64,000 bases of DNA, from the NCBI GenBank assembly GCA_965659115.1, contig CBFHUP010000004.1, forward strand, positions 14,145 through 78,144. Reading direction: 5' to 3'. Of the stretch, positions 53,107 to 62,585 are shown piece by piece. Position 1 is the first letter of the stretch. The number at the start of each line of letters is the position of its first letter. The DNA comes from UBA8752 sp965659115. GTDB lineage: Bacteria; Bacteroidota; Bacteroidia; Flavobacteriales_D; Sanyastnellaceae. Position numbers and translations under genes: made by a program. Below the pieces are notes generated by a model that had not been told where the DNA came from, did no database searches, and saw only the letters and a program-made list of their open reading frames with translations.

Positions 53107-54162
53107 TCAGTCGTTTACAAATGGATAGTCCGGAGTGACGTACACGTCTTCATAAAGCTCGTGCTTCCCTGGAAGCGGACTCTCTTCGGCAAACTTAATG
53201 GCCTCCTCCACAATGGCTTTGACCTCCTTGTCCACCTCCTTGAGCTGGGCTTCGGTCATCCACTTGTTGTCTTGGAGCACCTTGGCGCAGTGGTTGATGG
53301 GGTCACGCTGCTGGAATTCAGCAACCTCGTCTTTTGTGCGGTATTTCTGGGGATCACTCATGGAGTGCCCTTTGTAGCGATAGGTCTGAATATCGAGGAG
53401 GTATGGCCCCTCTCCTGTGCGACAATGGTCTGCAGCCCGCTTCATGGCTTCTGCCACAGCCTCGGGAGACATGCCATCGACGGACTCCGCCGGCATCTCA
53501 TAAGAGGCACCCAGCTTGGAAAGGTCCGTTACGTTTGTGGTCCTTTCGACGGACGTGCCCATGGCGTATTTGTTGTTCTCCACCACATAAATCACGGGGA
53601 GCTTCCAGGTCATGGCCATGTTGAAGGTCTCATGCAGCATGCCTTGGCGGGCCGCTCCGTCTCCAAAGAAGCAAACGGTCACATGGTCTTCTTTGCGGTA
53701 TTTGTCAGCGAACGCAATGCCTGCTCCCAGGCCAATTTGACCGCCGACAATGCCGTGGCCTCCGAAGAGGTTTCGCTCTTTGTCGAACATGTGCATCGAC
53801 CCTCCTTTACCCTTGCTAGACCCTGTTCTCTTGCCGTAGAGCTCGGCCATCACAACCTTGGGGTCGGTGCCCAAGACCAATGGATGCGCATGGTCGCGGT
53901 ATGCGGTAATCACACGGTCGCTGGGCTTGATCCCTTGGACCATGCCGGCGAGGACCGCCTCTTGACCGATGTACAAGTGGCAAAAGCCGCCGAATTTCTG
54001 TTGGATATAGAGGTGGCCACAGCGTTCCTCAAAACGCCGCATCAGCAGCATTTCGCGGTGCCATTTCACATAGGTCGCCTTTGAAAAGGCTGGCTTGGTC
54101 GCCTTCTTGGAGGCGGCTTTACTGCGGGAAGTTGTCTTCTTAGCAGGCGTAGTGGTCGTCAT
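53107..54162 (-). CDS. pdhA: Pyruvate dehydrogenase E1 component, alpha subunit
   Basis: A 351-residue thiamine-diphosphate enzyme subunit. After a Lys/Thr-rich N-terminus, the E1alpha fold runs from MLLMRRFEERCGHLYI to the TPP motif GDGAARQGMLHE...NNKYAMGTS (cited in parts), and the loop KGHSMSDPQKYRTKDEV, which corresponds to the regulatory phosphorylation loop of E1alpha. The E1beta subunit is not encoded nearby. ATG at 54162 was chosen over a TTG at 54171. An exact TATATTTG box lies 20 bases upstream. Confidence 0.94.
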   Translation of the reverse strand: MTTTTPAKKTTSRSKAASKKATKPAFSKATYVKWHREMLLMRRFEERCGHLYIQQKFGGFCHLYIGQEAVLAGMVQGIKPSDRVITAYRDHAHPLVLGTDPKVVMAELYGKRTGSSKGKGGSMHMFDKERNLFGGHGIVGGQIGLGAGIAFADKYRKEDHVTVCFFGDGAARQGMLHETFNMAMTWKLPVIYVVENNKYAMGTSVERTTNVTDLSKLGASYEMPAESVDGMSPEAVAEAMKRAADHCRTGEGPYLLDIQTYRYKGHSMSDPQKYRTKDEVAEFQQRDPINHCAKVLQDNKWMTEAQLKEVDKEVKAIVEEAIKFAEESPLPGKHELYEDVYVTPDYPFVND

Positions 54163-54182
54163 AGTGCCCAAATTGCAAGAGA

Positions 54183-54190
54183 CAAATATA
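54183..54190 (-). promoter_or_regulatory. -7 promoter box of pdhA-aceF-recG
   Basis: Minus strand TATATTTG, an exact match to TAnnTTTG, 20 bases before the pdhA ATG and 27 bases past the ispF stop. A clear -33 TTG is not seen at the usual spacing. Confidence 0.6.
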
Positions 54191-54217
54191 GCTCTGCAAC
54201 CTCAGTGGACAGGCACC

Positions 54218-54694
54218 TTAACGGCTTAACAACACCACCGCATGTGCACTGATGCCCTTCCCTGTGCCGACAAAGCCCAACTGCTCGGTGGTCGTGGCCT
54301 TGACACCCACGCAATCCACAGGGATTTTGAGCAATTCTGCGATGCACATTCTCATGCTGTCAATGTGAGGGCGCAGCTTGGGTTTTTCAAGACAAATGGT
54401 GGCATCGACATTCACAACACCCCACCCGTCTGTGCAGACTTTTGAAACGGTCTCCCGCAGCAGCAATTTGCTGTCAATGCCCTTGTAGGCTGGGTCCGTA
54501 TCGGGAAAATGAGCGCCAATGTCACCCATGGCCCTTGCGCCGAACAGCGCATCGCACAGCACATGGAGCAGCACATCTGCATCGCTGTGTCCTACCGCTC
54601 CGAAATCACTGGGGACCAGAATGCCCCCCAACCACAGATCTTCGCCCCCGGCAAGTTGATGTACGTCGTAGCCGTAACCGATGCGAAGGTCCAT
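54218..54694 (-). CDS. ispF: 2-C-methyl-D-erythritol 2,4-cyclodiphosphate synthase
   Basis: A 158-residue enzyme of the non-mevalonate isoprenoid pathway. The metal-binding GYGYDVHQL at the N-terminus (Asp, His), VGHSDADVLLHVLCDALFGA, GDIGAHFPDTDPAYKG and the C-terminal KATTTEQLGFVG motifs are all present. It lies ten bases after porV on the same strand. Confidence 0.96.
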   Translation of the reverse strand: MDLRIGYGYDVHQLAGGEDLWLGGILVPSDFGAVGHSDADVLLHVLCDALFGARAMGDIGAHFPDTDPAYKGIDSKLLLRETVSKVCTDGWGVVNVDATICLEKPKLRPHIDSMRMCIAELLKIPVDCVGVKATTTEQLGFVGTGKGISAHAVVLLSR

Positions 54695-54704
54695 TCAGGA
54701 ATGG

Positions 54705-55973
54705 TCAGAAGTTGGACGGATCATCGTTGCTGCCTCCCACCACATCATCAAACGCCAGCCTCAGCGAAAAGCGCAGCGTGTTGGCCAACGGGTTCTGCTG
54801 TGTGGTGGCGATGAGGTAGCTCAAATCAATATCGAGCACCGTGTACTTAATGCCAGCACCCAAGGTGATGAACTGACGGTTGCCTTTGGTGAAGTGCTCA
54901 TAGAAGTAGCCTCCACGCACGGCGAACACACCATTGTAATCGTATTCGATGCCCCCGCCCAGGTTGACTTCACGCAGTTCTTCCCTAAAAACGCTGCCGG
55001 GCTGCACCAAATAAGATCCGTCTCCCTGGCGCTCTACGATGCCAGGCGCATCATAAAAGCTCTGCAGAATGCCTGAGGCCACACCCACATTGGGGTCAAA
55101 TCCGCTGACAATCAAATCGTCATCTTCGCCTTCTCCATAAGCAGGAGCAGTGGGCACGAGCAGCTTGTTGGCGTCCAAGGTGAACGTCAGGTTGTTGTAG
55201 TCATCGAGAAACACCGTAGCGGCGACTCCTGACTTCAAGTTCGTCGGAATGAAGTCCCGCTCAGCCGTTTCGGTGTAGCTCATTTTGGCGCCCACATTGG
55301 AGATGCACACCCCCCAATTCATGCGGCCATCGCGGTCTCCGAACTTGACGTTGTCATTGGAATGGAACACGCCGACATCGACAGCTACAGAGCGTCCAGG
55401 GCGGCTATCTGCGCCCAAAATATTGGTGCCCCCCGTGAGGTTGGAGTGGATGTAACGGGCCGTGAAGCCACCACTGAAATTGTCTCCGAACTTCTGAGAG
55501 AAGCCAAAATCAAAGGAGAACTCGTTGGGACTAAAATCACGGATGGCGGTGCCGTTGACGTCAGTAAACGTGATGTTGCCCAGAGAAAAATACCGGAGCG
55601 CCATGCCCATAGCCTGACGCTTGTTGAGTTTGCGGGTCCCGCTCAGGTAAGCCAAGGACATGTCGTCGACAAGTTGTCGCAACCAAGGAGCGTAACCGAG
55701 GTGGGCTTCGAACGTCTGATCCGTGAAGGCCATACGCGCCGGATTCCATGCCATCGCCGCGCCGTCTGGCGACAGTGCCACACCTGCATCTCCCAATGCA
55801 CCGCTCCTGCTGTCAGGCGCAATCATTAGAAAAGGAACCGCTGTGGTGATCGTGTTGAGCTGCAGCTGTTCAGCTGTTTCCACTTGGGTCAATTGGGCCC
55901 GGAGCAGCGACGGTGTCGTCACCGTTGCCAGCAAGGCAAAGGCCATCAGAGGGAGGAATTTCCGTAAATCCAT
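54705..55973 (-). CDS. porV: T9SS outer-membrane protein PorV
   Basis: A 422-residue beta-barrel protein. A signal peptide (about residues 1-24, SLLRA/QLTQ) is followed by the family motif VPFLMIAPDSRSGALGDAGVAL and AWNPARMAF, then alternating amphipathic strands to a C-terminal barrel strand. PorV (LptO) delivers folded cargo to the T9SS surface complex and works with PorU. The start was chosen for the signal peptide; the frame runs 53 codons further upstream. It follows porU by 40 bases and has a TATTTTCG box ten bases before its ATG. Confidence 0.93.
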   Translation of the reverse strand: MDLRKFLPLMAFALLATVTTPSLLRAQLTQVETAEQLQLNTITTAVPFLMIAPDSRSGALGDAGVALSPDGAAMAWNPARMAFTDQTFEAHLGYAPWLRQLVDDMSLAYLSGTRKLNKRQAMGMALRYFSLGNITFTDVNGTAIRDFSPNEFSFDFGFSQKFGDNFSGGFTARYIHSNLTGGTNILGADSRPGRSVAVDVGVFHSNDNVKFGDRDGRMNWGVCISNVGAKMSYTETAERDFIPTNLKSGVAATVFLDDYNNLTFTLDANKLLVPTAPAYGEGEDDDLIVSGFDPNVGVASGILQSFYDAPGIVERQGDGSYLVQPGSVFREELREVNLGGGIEYDYNGVFAVRGGYFYEHFTKGNRQFITLGAGIKYTVLDIDLSYLIATTQQNPLANTLRFSLRLAFDDVVGGSNDDPSNF

Positions 55974-55983
55974 GGGATTGGCG

Positions 55984-55991
55984 CGAAAATA
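55984..55991 (-). promoter_or_regulatory. Candidate -7 box of porV
   Basis: Minus strand TATTTTCG (five of six fixed positions of TAnnTTTG), ten bases before the porV ATG. porV may also be cotranscribed with porU. Confidence 0.35.
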
Positions 55992-56013
55992 GTGTGCTAT
56001 GCGGATAAATGGT

Positions 56014-59000
56014 TCAATCAAGCAGAACCAGACGGCCCGTTTTGGAAGCCTCACGCCCTTCAGGCGTGGAAACATCCAAGCGATAGAGGTAAAGGCCTGC
56101 GCCGAGGGGGCTTCCTTTCTGGGTGCGCCCATCCCAATGCCAACCGTCTACCCGGTAACCACTGGGCGTCATCGTCTGCTCACCCTCCCAAACGGCGTTT
56201 CCTCTTCCATCGTATATCGACAGGCGTAAATTCAAAGAAACACAGGCTTGATTGTGGTCGAACCTGAAGGTGGTTCCCGCGCCATTCATGGGGTTCGGGT
56301 AATTCACAAGCCCTTCCAAAAACACTTCCAACTCCTCGACCACGACGAAATCCAAGACCGCTGTTGCACTGTTGTTGTGCACATCCCATGCCTTGAGCTC
56401 CATTTGGTGCAGGCCGGGTTCAATCCCACTCATTGGAAACACCACCTTTCCGCTCTGGTAGGTGTTCAAGTCGCTCTGGTAGTATTCATTGAGCACCTCT
56501 CCATTGCCACCGTCCAAGACCATTTTGAGGTCGTGGCCAATCCCATTGCCGACGGTATTCAACCCTTGGTCGTCCTGCAAATAGGCGAGCAGCACCGGCT
56601 TCGAATCCGTGGTGCCTCCATTGATGAAGCTGGTGTCGTTCAGGAAAAGAGCAATGGTCGGACCTTCGTTGTCCGCCACGGCATTGGGGTTGACGCCCCC
56701 GATCACAACATTTTCTGTGAAGCCGTGGGCATCGAGGTCCCCATCGACCGCATAATAGCTGATGCGCCCTGGTGCCGGATCATAAGAAATGTCCCGTGGC
56801 ACCACAAATTCAAATTCGAAAACTCCGCCTTCTGCGGTGACCGCTCCGGCGTGTATGCGGTTGCGCCATTCGCTGTATGAGACCCCTGAACTGCCGCCGT
56901 CGTTGTTGAGGGTCGTCACCTGTGACTTCTGATCGAATACCGTTGGGTAGACATAGCCGTTGAAGTCTGTCAATACATTTCCTCCTGCATCTGCGACATA
57001 GCCTTTGACCACGACATGCTCCAAGGCACTCAGCGTGTCCGCCCAGGCGTCGATGGGCACCCCATTGACCTCGCTGGTTCTGACCTGCATGCTCGGGGTG
57101 GCCAGCGTGAGGGCCACATCGCCGAGCAAGGTGAAATTCCGTTTGTTGGAGGACGCTCCTGAAGAGGGGTGGTTTTTTGTCCTGCGCAAAATGTCTCCCA
57201 AGCGCTGACGCTCTCCAGGAGGAGCATCAAAGGCGACAGCGAAGAAGGCCGTGTTGAGCTGTTCATTGGCAAAACTGTAGACCACACGCGTTGTGGTCAT
57301 CATCGCAATGGCGCCTCCGTTGGGGTTCATGACCATCATCTCCCCTGCCGTCTCCAATTCGGGGTCGTCGAAACGCGCCAATTCGCATGTGGCGGTAAAG
57401 AAGAGCGGCATGCGGTTGATGTTGTCCCACGCTCCAATGGTCGAGGTGTTGAGGACCCGCTCATGGGCCCAGCCGCTCTCTCCGCCGTGGCCGATGTAGT
57501 TGATCAACAGCGCCCCCTCTCGAACCTGACGGTCGATCGCCATTTCTACTTCCGGATAACGCTCGCCACCTGGAGTCGCCACCTGGGGATATGCGTCCAT
57601 AAAAATCCGCTTTAGGTTGTAAGCGCCGTGCCCTTCTTCCATGCCCTGGGCGTGACCGATGCTGTAGAGCGTGTGGCCGGTTTCTGTGGCCGCACTGTTG
57701 CCGTCAAAATCATCGGCCACAAAACAGACTCGATTGCGCCAAGGCCCATAAGGATTGCCATCTTCGGAGCCAGGAAGACCTGCGGTTAGGCAGGCGGCCC
57801 CATCGGGGTCAGGATTGCCACTGAGGTATGCCGATACCTTGCCAACGGCATCCCATGCTTCTGACAAACCACTCGCCGGTATCCTTCCAACCCCTATCGC
57901 CAAGGTGTCGGTCAAACGCTCAGAAGCCACGTCCGAGAGGAAGCCGAAATAATCGTCGGTGACATAACTCTGAGTGGGCGTATGGCTTTGAGCGCTTTGA
58001 AACGATACCAGCAGGTTTCCTTCGCGGGGCAAATTGCGGTTGACATAAGTTCCATCCCCAAACAATTGCAGGTATCTCGGTTGCAAAGAGGGATCGCCCT
58101 CTGCCCGGTCGTAGAGCATTTTCATGAGCATTTTGAATGCCGTAGGATCGACCCTCCCAGAACTGAAGCAATCGTAGATGAAAGACGGCTCCAAAACCGC
58201 CACGCTCAGCCCTTCTGCAAAGTGAATTCCCGCCAAACTGTCTGCGGCTTCTCGCAAACCCGGAGGGGTGATCACCACCAATTCCACTTGCGGTATGCCA
58301 TGGACATCGGTGTTTTGAACTGGACCAATGGGGGTTGGGGTGTAAAAACCTGATCCAGTTCCAGCCCTGAAAGTCCGCAGCACATCGCAGGTCACCCTAA
58401 ACCGTGCATTGCCCCCTTCCAAAGAAAACGGAATCGCCAAGGGCGACTGCGGATCGGACACGTCCCAAATGCGTTGAACAGACTGGGCCTCAGCTACAGA
58501 CCATTCTGCGATCTGTCCGGGCGCCACCACCTGGGCCCGCATGAATTCTTGCTGGGTCGAGCCCGACATCGACGCTTGGCGCGTCCCAATGAGGCGCACA
58601 TAATCGAGCCACCCTTTGGCATCGGCCACTTGAGCGTCCAATGTGATGCCCACTTGTGCCACTTCTGACGAAGGCGTCCAATTCCAAAACCCGCTCCCTA
58701 CCTGCGCTTGTGGCACATGGGATTGAGACCCGGTTACCGAAGGTGTGATGGTCCAACTGCTGTCCCCAAGCGACACCGTGTAAGGGCTGACTGCACCGAC
58801 CGACCGGCCCATGAGCTTGACTTCGAGCTGGGCTGTTTTGGCCACCACATCGGGCACCTGAAAAGGAATGGTGTGCGTGGGGTTTTGGTCGAAGACTTCG
58901 CCAAAAAAATTGCGGCCTGAGCGGATGATGGTGCTCTGCTCCAATTCGTGGAACAGGTGAAAATCTGTTTCGACCAGGACGGTATCAAAGTCCCCGCTAA

Positions 59001-59550
59001 GTGCTGGCGCGGTAGCCACCCTGACTGGAGTCAAATCGTCCACCCTCAAATAGTACCAAGCCGTGTCTGACCAAGGGTTCAATGTGTGGCGCCATTTCCC
59101 GGTGACCTCATCGAAATTCCATTCCTCCGGACCGTCGCCCAGAAAAACAAAATGGTCGTTGCCATCAAACTGGTTGTCGCCATCATCCACCATCTCGATG
59201 GGGACGGGCACCAAATCCAATGGCCGGGGATCAGCGTTGTCGATGGGCAATGCATCGCCACCATGCCCGTAAAGGTTGAGCTGGCTGGGATTGACCTCTG
59301 CAGGATTCAGTCCAAGGCTGGAAATCAGATTGACGTCGACTTTGTGGAATCCTGTGCGCACGGTAGCCAACTTGTACCACTGCCCCTCAGACAGCGCACT
59401 GTGCTCAGGCCAATCGTAGGTGAACTGGGCGAATGCCCCCATGCTCATCGTAGAAAAGAAACCTAAAACACAAGTCAACCGTAACAGAAATTGACATGGC
59501 TTTGATTCCGTCCAAGGCAACGGTTTATGTTGCTTCTTCGTTTGGGTCAT
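56014..59550 (-). CDS. porU: T9SS C-terminal signal peptidase (sortase) PorU
   Basis: A 1178-residue gingipain-family (C25) protease. A signal peptide (about residues 20-41, ending AFA/QFT) is followed by a large beta-rich N-terminal part, the C25 domain with catalytic His688 (NYIGHGGESGW) and Cys722 (FTATCELARFDDP), Ig-like regions, and a C-terminal FlgD/type-A-like domain (about 1085-1178: NYPNPMNGAGTTFRF, GAGLYLYRLDV). PorU removes the sorting domain from cargo and attaches it to A-LPS. Paired with porV downstream; divergent from the sprF-like gene across 143 bases. Confidence 0.95.
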   Translation of the reverse strand: MTQTKKQHKPLPWTESKPCQFLLRLTCVLGFFSTMSMGAFAQFTYDWPEHSALSEGQWYKLATVRTGFHKVDVNLISSLGLNPAEVNPSQLNLYGHGGDALPIDNADPRPLDLVPVPIEMVDDGDNQFDGNDHFVFLGDGPEEWNFDEVTGKWRHTLNPWSDTAWYYLRVDDLTPVRVATAPALSGDFDTVLVETDFHLFHELEQSTIIRSGRNFFGEVFDQNPTHTIPFQVPDVVAKTAQLEVKLMGRSVGAVSPYTVSLGDSSWTITPSVTGSQSHVPQAQVGSGFWNWTPSSEVAQVGITLDAQVADAKGWLDYVRLIGTRQASMSGSTQQEFMRAQVVAPGQIAEWSVAEAQSVQRIWDVSDPQSPLAIPFSLEGGNARFRVTCDVLRTFRAGTGSGFYTPTPIGPVQNTDVHGIPQVELVVITPPGLREAADSLAGIHFAEGLSVAVLEPSFIYDCFSSGRVDPTAFKMLMKMLYDRAEGDPSLQPRYLQLFGDGTYVNRNLPREGNLLVSFQSAQSHTPTQSYVTDDYFGFLSDVASERLTDTLAIGVGRIPASGLSEAWDAVGKVSAYLSGNPDPDGAACLTAGLPGSEDGNPYGPWRNRVCFVADDFDGNSAATETGHTLYSIGHAQGMEEGHGAYNLKRIFMDAYPQVATPGGERYPEVEMAIDRQVREGALLINYIGHGGESGWAHERVLNTSTIGAWDNINRMPLFFTATCELARFDDPELETAGEMMVMNPNGGAIAMMTTTRVVYSFANEQLNTAFFAVAFDAPPGERQRLGDILRRTKNHPSSGASSNKRNFTLLGDVALTLATPSMQVRTSEVNGVPIDAWADTLSALEHVVVKGYVADAGGNVLTDFNGYVYPTVFDQKSQVTTLNNDGGSSGVSYSEWRNRIHAGAVTAEGGVFEFEFVVPRDISYDPAPGRISYYAVDGDLDAHGFTENVVIGGVNPNAVADNEGPTIALFLNDTSFINGGTTDSKPVLLAYLQDDQGLNTVGNGIGHDLKMVLDGGNGEVLNEYYQSDLNTYQSGKVVFPMSGIEPGLHQMELKAWDVHNNSATAVLDFVVVEELEVFLEGLVNYPNPMNGAGTTFRFDHNQACVSLNLRLSIYDGRGNAVWEGEQTMTPSGYRVDGWHWDGRTQKGSPLGAGLYLYRLDVSTPEGREASKTGRLVLLD

Positions 59551-59611
59551 GGGAAGGGTCGAAAATTCTTATTTGGACAACGTTAAAACAGCTCTGTTTG
59601 TTGCTTCCAAG

Positions 59612-59619
59612 CAAAGATG
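59612..59619 (-). promoter_or_regulatory. Candidate -7 box of porU
   Basis: Minus strand CATCTTTG, five of six fixed positions of TAnnTTTG, 61 bases before the porU ATG; identical to the string before asnS. Confidence 0.35.
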
Positions 59620-59633
59620 TTCGGCAATTCCCA

Positions 59634-59641
59634 CAAGTTTG
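59634..59641 (+). promoter_or_regulatory. Candidate -7 box of the porP/sprF-like gene
   Basis: CAAGTTTG, five of six fixed positions of TAnnTTTG, 52 bases before the ATG at 59694. It overlaps the divergent control region of porU. Confidence 0.35.
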
Positions 59642-59693
59642 TAATTTTCACGATCTTATACACGAGACTTGTGTCTCAGGAAACTGCACGGCC

Positions 59694-60719
59694 ATGAAGC
59701 TCCAACAGCCCTTACACTCCGCGGCATCCCGCGTTTTTGGCCTCCCGGCCATTGCGCTCTTGATGGCGTGCCTCGGCACTTTTGCGCCGGAAAAAGCGTC
59801 GGCACAAGACCCGGAATTCACTCAATTCTACTCAAACCCGGTCTATTTGAACCCCGCCTTTGCAGGTGCGGCCCGTTGTCCGCGCTTTGTGATGAATTAC
59901 CGGAATCAGTGGCCCGCAATGAGCGGAAATTATGTCACTTCTGCAGCGGCATATGACCAGCACATCCCCAGCATTTCTGGTGGCCTTGGTTTTGTAGTGA
60001 TGAACGACCGGGCAGGCAGGGGCACCCTCAGCACGACTCGCATCAGTGGCATCTACAGCTATCAGCAGGCGATCAGCCGTAAATTCTCAATCAAAGCCGG
60101 ATTCGAGGCCACTTATTTCCAAAAGGCCCTCGACTGGAGTCAATTGACGTTTGGCGACATGATTGACCCCCGAAAAGGCTTCATTTATGAGTCCCAAGAC
60201 CAGCCGAGGGGAGGAAAAGTCAGCCAGGTTGACTTCAGTGCTGGCATTGTGGGATTTAGCAAAAAAGTCTACTTCGGATTTGCTGCCCACCACTTAAACG
60301 AGCCCAACGAAAGCCTCGTGGTCGGGGTGAGCCGTCTGCCCATGAAACTGACTGCTCACTTTGGAGCATTGCTTCCGCTCGACGGTGATGCCCGCTATGC
60401 CAGCGCCTTCATTTCTCCCAATATCCTGTACCGCCGCCAAGGCGAATTCCAACAGCTCAACTTCGGTGGCTATGTCAGCAAAGGCCCCATTGTGGGTGGA
60501 ATCTGGTACCGCGGAATCCTCGGTACCCAATATCGGGACGCGTTTATCGTTACGTTGGGAGTGCAATCCGATGTCATCAAGTTTGGCTACAGCTACGATG
60601 TGACCGTATCCGACCTCACTCCTGCCACTGGCGGGTCACATGAGGTCAGTATGTCCTTGAACTTCGACTGCCGTTCCAAACGGATCAAATTCCGCAGCCC
60701 ACCCTGCCCGGGATTCTAA
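59694..60719 (+). CDS. PorP/SprF family T9SS membrane protein
   Basis: A 341-residue outer-membrane protein. A signal peptide (about residues 1-36, ending KASA/QDP) is followed by the family motif DPEFTQFYSNPVYLNPAFAG, with RNQWPA and SYDQHIP-like strings, then repeated amphipathic strands of a predicted beta-barrel. PorP/SprF proteins are needed for T9SS export of type B (CHU_C) adhesins such as the one at 32463-34607; that link is inferred. ATG at 59694 gives the signal peptide. It is followed by gldJ after 34 bases. Confidence 0.88.
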   Translation: MKLQQPLHSAASRVFGLPAIALLMACLGTFAPEKASAQDPEFTQFYSNPVYLNPAFAGAARCPRFVMNYRNQWPAMSGNYVTSAAAYDQHIPSISGGLGFVVMNDRAGRGTLSTTRISGIYSYQQAISRKFSIKAGFEATYFQKALDWSQLTFGDMIDPRKGFIYESQDQPRGGKVSQVDFSAGIVGFSKKVYFGFAAHHLNEPNESLVVGVSRLPMKLTAHFGALLPLDGDARYASAFISPNILYRRQGEFQQLNFGGYVSKGPIVGGIWYRGILGTQYRDAFIVTLGVQSDVIKFGYSYDVTVSDLTPATGGSHEVSMSLNFDCRSKRIKFRSPPCPGF

Positions 60720-60753
60720 TCCATTCCCTGCAAGGAAACTCATATAGAAAGCG

Positions 60754-62514
60754 ATGCAAAAGCTCCATTTCATCCTCCTGACTTCGCTCACAGCATTTGC
60801 TGTGGCTTCGTTGTTGTCGTCCTGCCAAGGAAGTGCTTCTGGCTCTACAGGCTGGGCATACAATGACGCAGAAAACGGCGGATTTCAGCAACTCCCATAC
60901 ATCGGCCAAGAAACAGGTCCAGGCCTTGTTTTTGTGGAAGGTGGAACCTTCACCATGGGCCAGGTCGAAGACGACCTCACCGGTGCTTGGGACAACATCC
61001 CCCGCCGGGTCACGGTCAGCTCATTCTACATGGATGAGGTCGAGGTGACGAACTATTACTGGCTCGAATACCTTTTCTGGTTAAACCGGGTCTACGGCGA
61101 TGGGTTCCCAGAAATTGTGGACCGTGCCAAGCCTGACACTTTGGTGTGGAGGGACCCTAGGGCCTACAACGAGCCTTACGTGAACTACTACTTGCGTCAC
61201 CCAGCCTACCGCGACTATCCTGTCGTTGGAGTCTCCTGGTTGCAGGCCAATGAATTCTGTAAGTGGAGGACCGACCGGGTCAATGAGCAAATCATGGTGC
61301 GTGAAGGTTTCTTGGTCCACAATCCAACCGGTCAAGTGGACGACAGCTTCTTTAGTACCGAAGCCTACCTTGACGGCCAATATGAAGAAGCTGCCAAGGC
61401 AGCCGATGGCATCAAGGACCTGCGCCCCAATGGGGTCGGATACAGGAATGTTGCGATGACCGACGGCATTCTGTTGCCCGACTACCGCCTCCCCACAGAG
61501 GCAGAGTGGGAGTATGCCGCTTTGTCTCTCATTGGCAACAGTGGAGAGGAATTGATCACAAGCCGCAGGACATACCCTTGGGATGGTCACTACGTCCGAA
61601 ACGACGACAGTCGCGGAAAGTACTACGGTGAAATCAACGCCAACTTTGTGCGTGCCCGAGGTGACTACATGGGTGTGGCTGGTGCTTTGAATGACAATGC
61701 AGACGTTACGGCACCCGTATATTCTTATGCCCCCAACGACTATGGCCTCTACAACATGGCAGGCAATGTCAGCGAGTGGGTCATGGACGTATACCGTCCA
61801 GGAACACTGCAAGACGCTCAAGAGTTTCGTCCCTTCAGGGGAAATGTCTTCTCTACCAAGCTGTTGGACAGTGAAGGCAACGTCAAGGACAAACTGGACT
61901 ACGTGGAGTATGACATCGCCGCCATTGAAGCTTACCTCGAAGAATACGGGGAGGCGGCAGGCAACTCTTTGACCACGGAAGGACAGAACCTCATCGACAA
62001 CCTCACAAGTAAAATTGAGAGCGCCAACGAGGATTTGAATGTGAAGCGGAATGAAGAGGCCATGACCAAAATGGACGAGGCCCTCGATTTGATCGAAGAA
62101 AGTGAAGCCCCTGCAGCACCAGACCTTCGCAAGGCTTGGACGCAGAACATCCTGGGCATGCCCGGTGAGATGCGCTACCGCAAGGTCACCCTTGAAGAGA
62201 ACCTCGACCGCCGCAACTACAAAGTGGCCGACAACATTGACTACCTCGACGGAGACCTCGAGAGTTCCATCACCTACGACCAAACCGAGTTGAGCGACCG
62301 CGATGACTTGGTGTACGATTACGGTGCAACTTCCTTGATCAACGACAACGTGCGTGTCTACAAGGGTGGAAGCTGGAACGACAGGGCTTACTGGATCATT
62401 CCCGGAACCCGCCGGTTCTTGGAAGAAGACCAAAGTGCGTCAACCATCGGATTCCGCTGCGCGATGACCCGAGTAGGCTCACCCAAAGGAAATATCATGG
62501 CTGGAGGCAAGTAA
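60754..62514 (+). CDS. gldJ: Gliding motility lipoprotein GldJ
   Basis: A 586-residue lipoprotein. A lipoprotein signal peptide ends in LLSSC, giving lipidation at Cys24. A formylglycine-generating-enzyme-like (sulfatase-modifying) fold follows: FVEGGTFTMGQVEDD, GVSWLQANEFCKWR, YRLPTEAEWEYAAL, GLYNMAGNVSEWV, and at the end VYKGGSWNDRAYW with STIGFRCAMT. Between them (about residues 385-470) lies an acidic helical insert rich in Glu, Asn and Lys. Position next to porU, porV and murF matches gldJ of F. johnsoniae; the paralogue GldK is the alternative. Needed for T9SS and gliding. Confidence 0.88.
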   Translation: MQKLHFILLTSLTAFAVASLLSSCQGSASGSTGWAYNDAENGGFQQLPYIGQETGPGLVFVEGGTFTMGQVEDDLTGAWDNIPRRVTVSSFYMDEVEVTNYYWLEYLFWLNRVYGDGFPEIVDRAKPDTLVWRDPRAYNEPYVNYYLRHPAYRDYPVVGVSWLQANEFCKWRTDRVNEQIMVREGFLVHNPTGQVDDSFFSTEAYLDGQYEEAAKAADGIKDLRPNGVGYRNVAMTDGILLPDYRLPTEAEWEYAALSLIGNSGEELITSRRTYPWDGHYVRNDDSRGKYYGEINANFVRARGDYMGVAGALNDNADVTAPVYSYAPNDYGLYNMAGNVSEWVMDVYRPGTLQDAQEFRPFRGNVFSTKLLDSEGNVKDKLDYVEYDIAAIEAYLEEYGEAAGNSLTTEGQNLIDNLTSKIESANEDLNVKRNEEAMTKMDEALDLIEESEAPAAPDLRKAWTQNILGMPGEMRYRKVTLEENLDRRNYKVADNIDYLDGDLESSITYDQTELSDRDDLVYDYGATSLINDNVRVYKGGSWNDRAYWIIPGTRRFLEEDQSASTIGFRCAMTRVGSPKGNIMAGGK

Positions 62515-62534
62515 GCACCATCCAATGTTCATTC

Positions 62535-62580
62535 CGAACCCCGCTTGACCTCCATATCAAGCGGGGTTCGCTGTTTCTTG
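62535..62580 (+). terminator. Hairpin terminator between gldJ and murF
   Basis: A perfect 14-bp inverted repeat (62535-62548 and 62557-62570) with an 8-base loop begins 20 bases past the gldJ stop and is followed by a T-rich but interrupted tract (CTGTTTCTTG). Probably a terminator; murF starts right after it. Confidence 0.7.
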
Positions 62581-62585
62581 TCACC

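Noticed and set aside
54163..54171. A TTG start for pdhA
   Set aside because: The ATG three codons inside is a better start and lies at a sensible distance from the TATATTTG box.
61081..62433. A 450-codon minus-strand open frame
   Set aside because: It is antisense to gldJ, which has a lipobox and complete family motifs.
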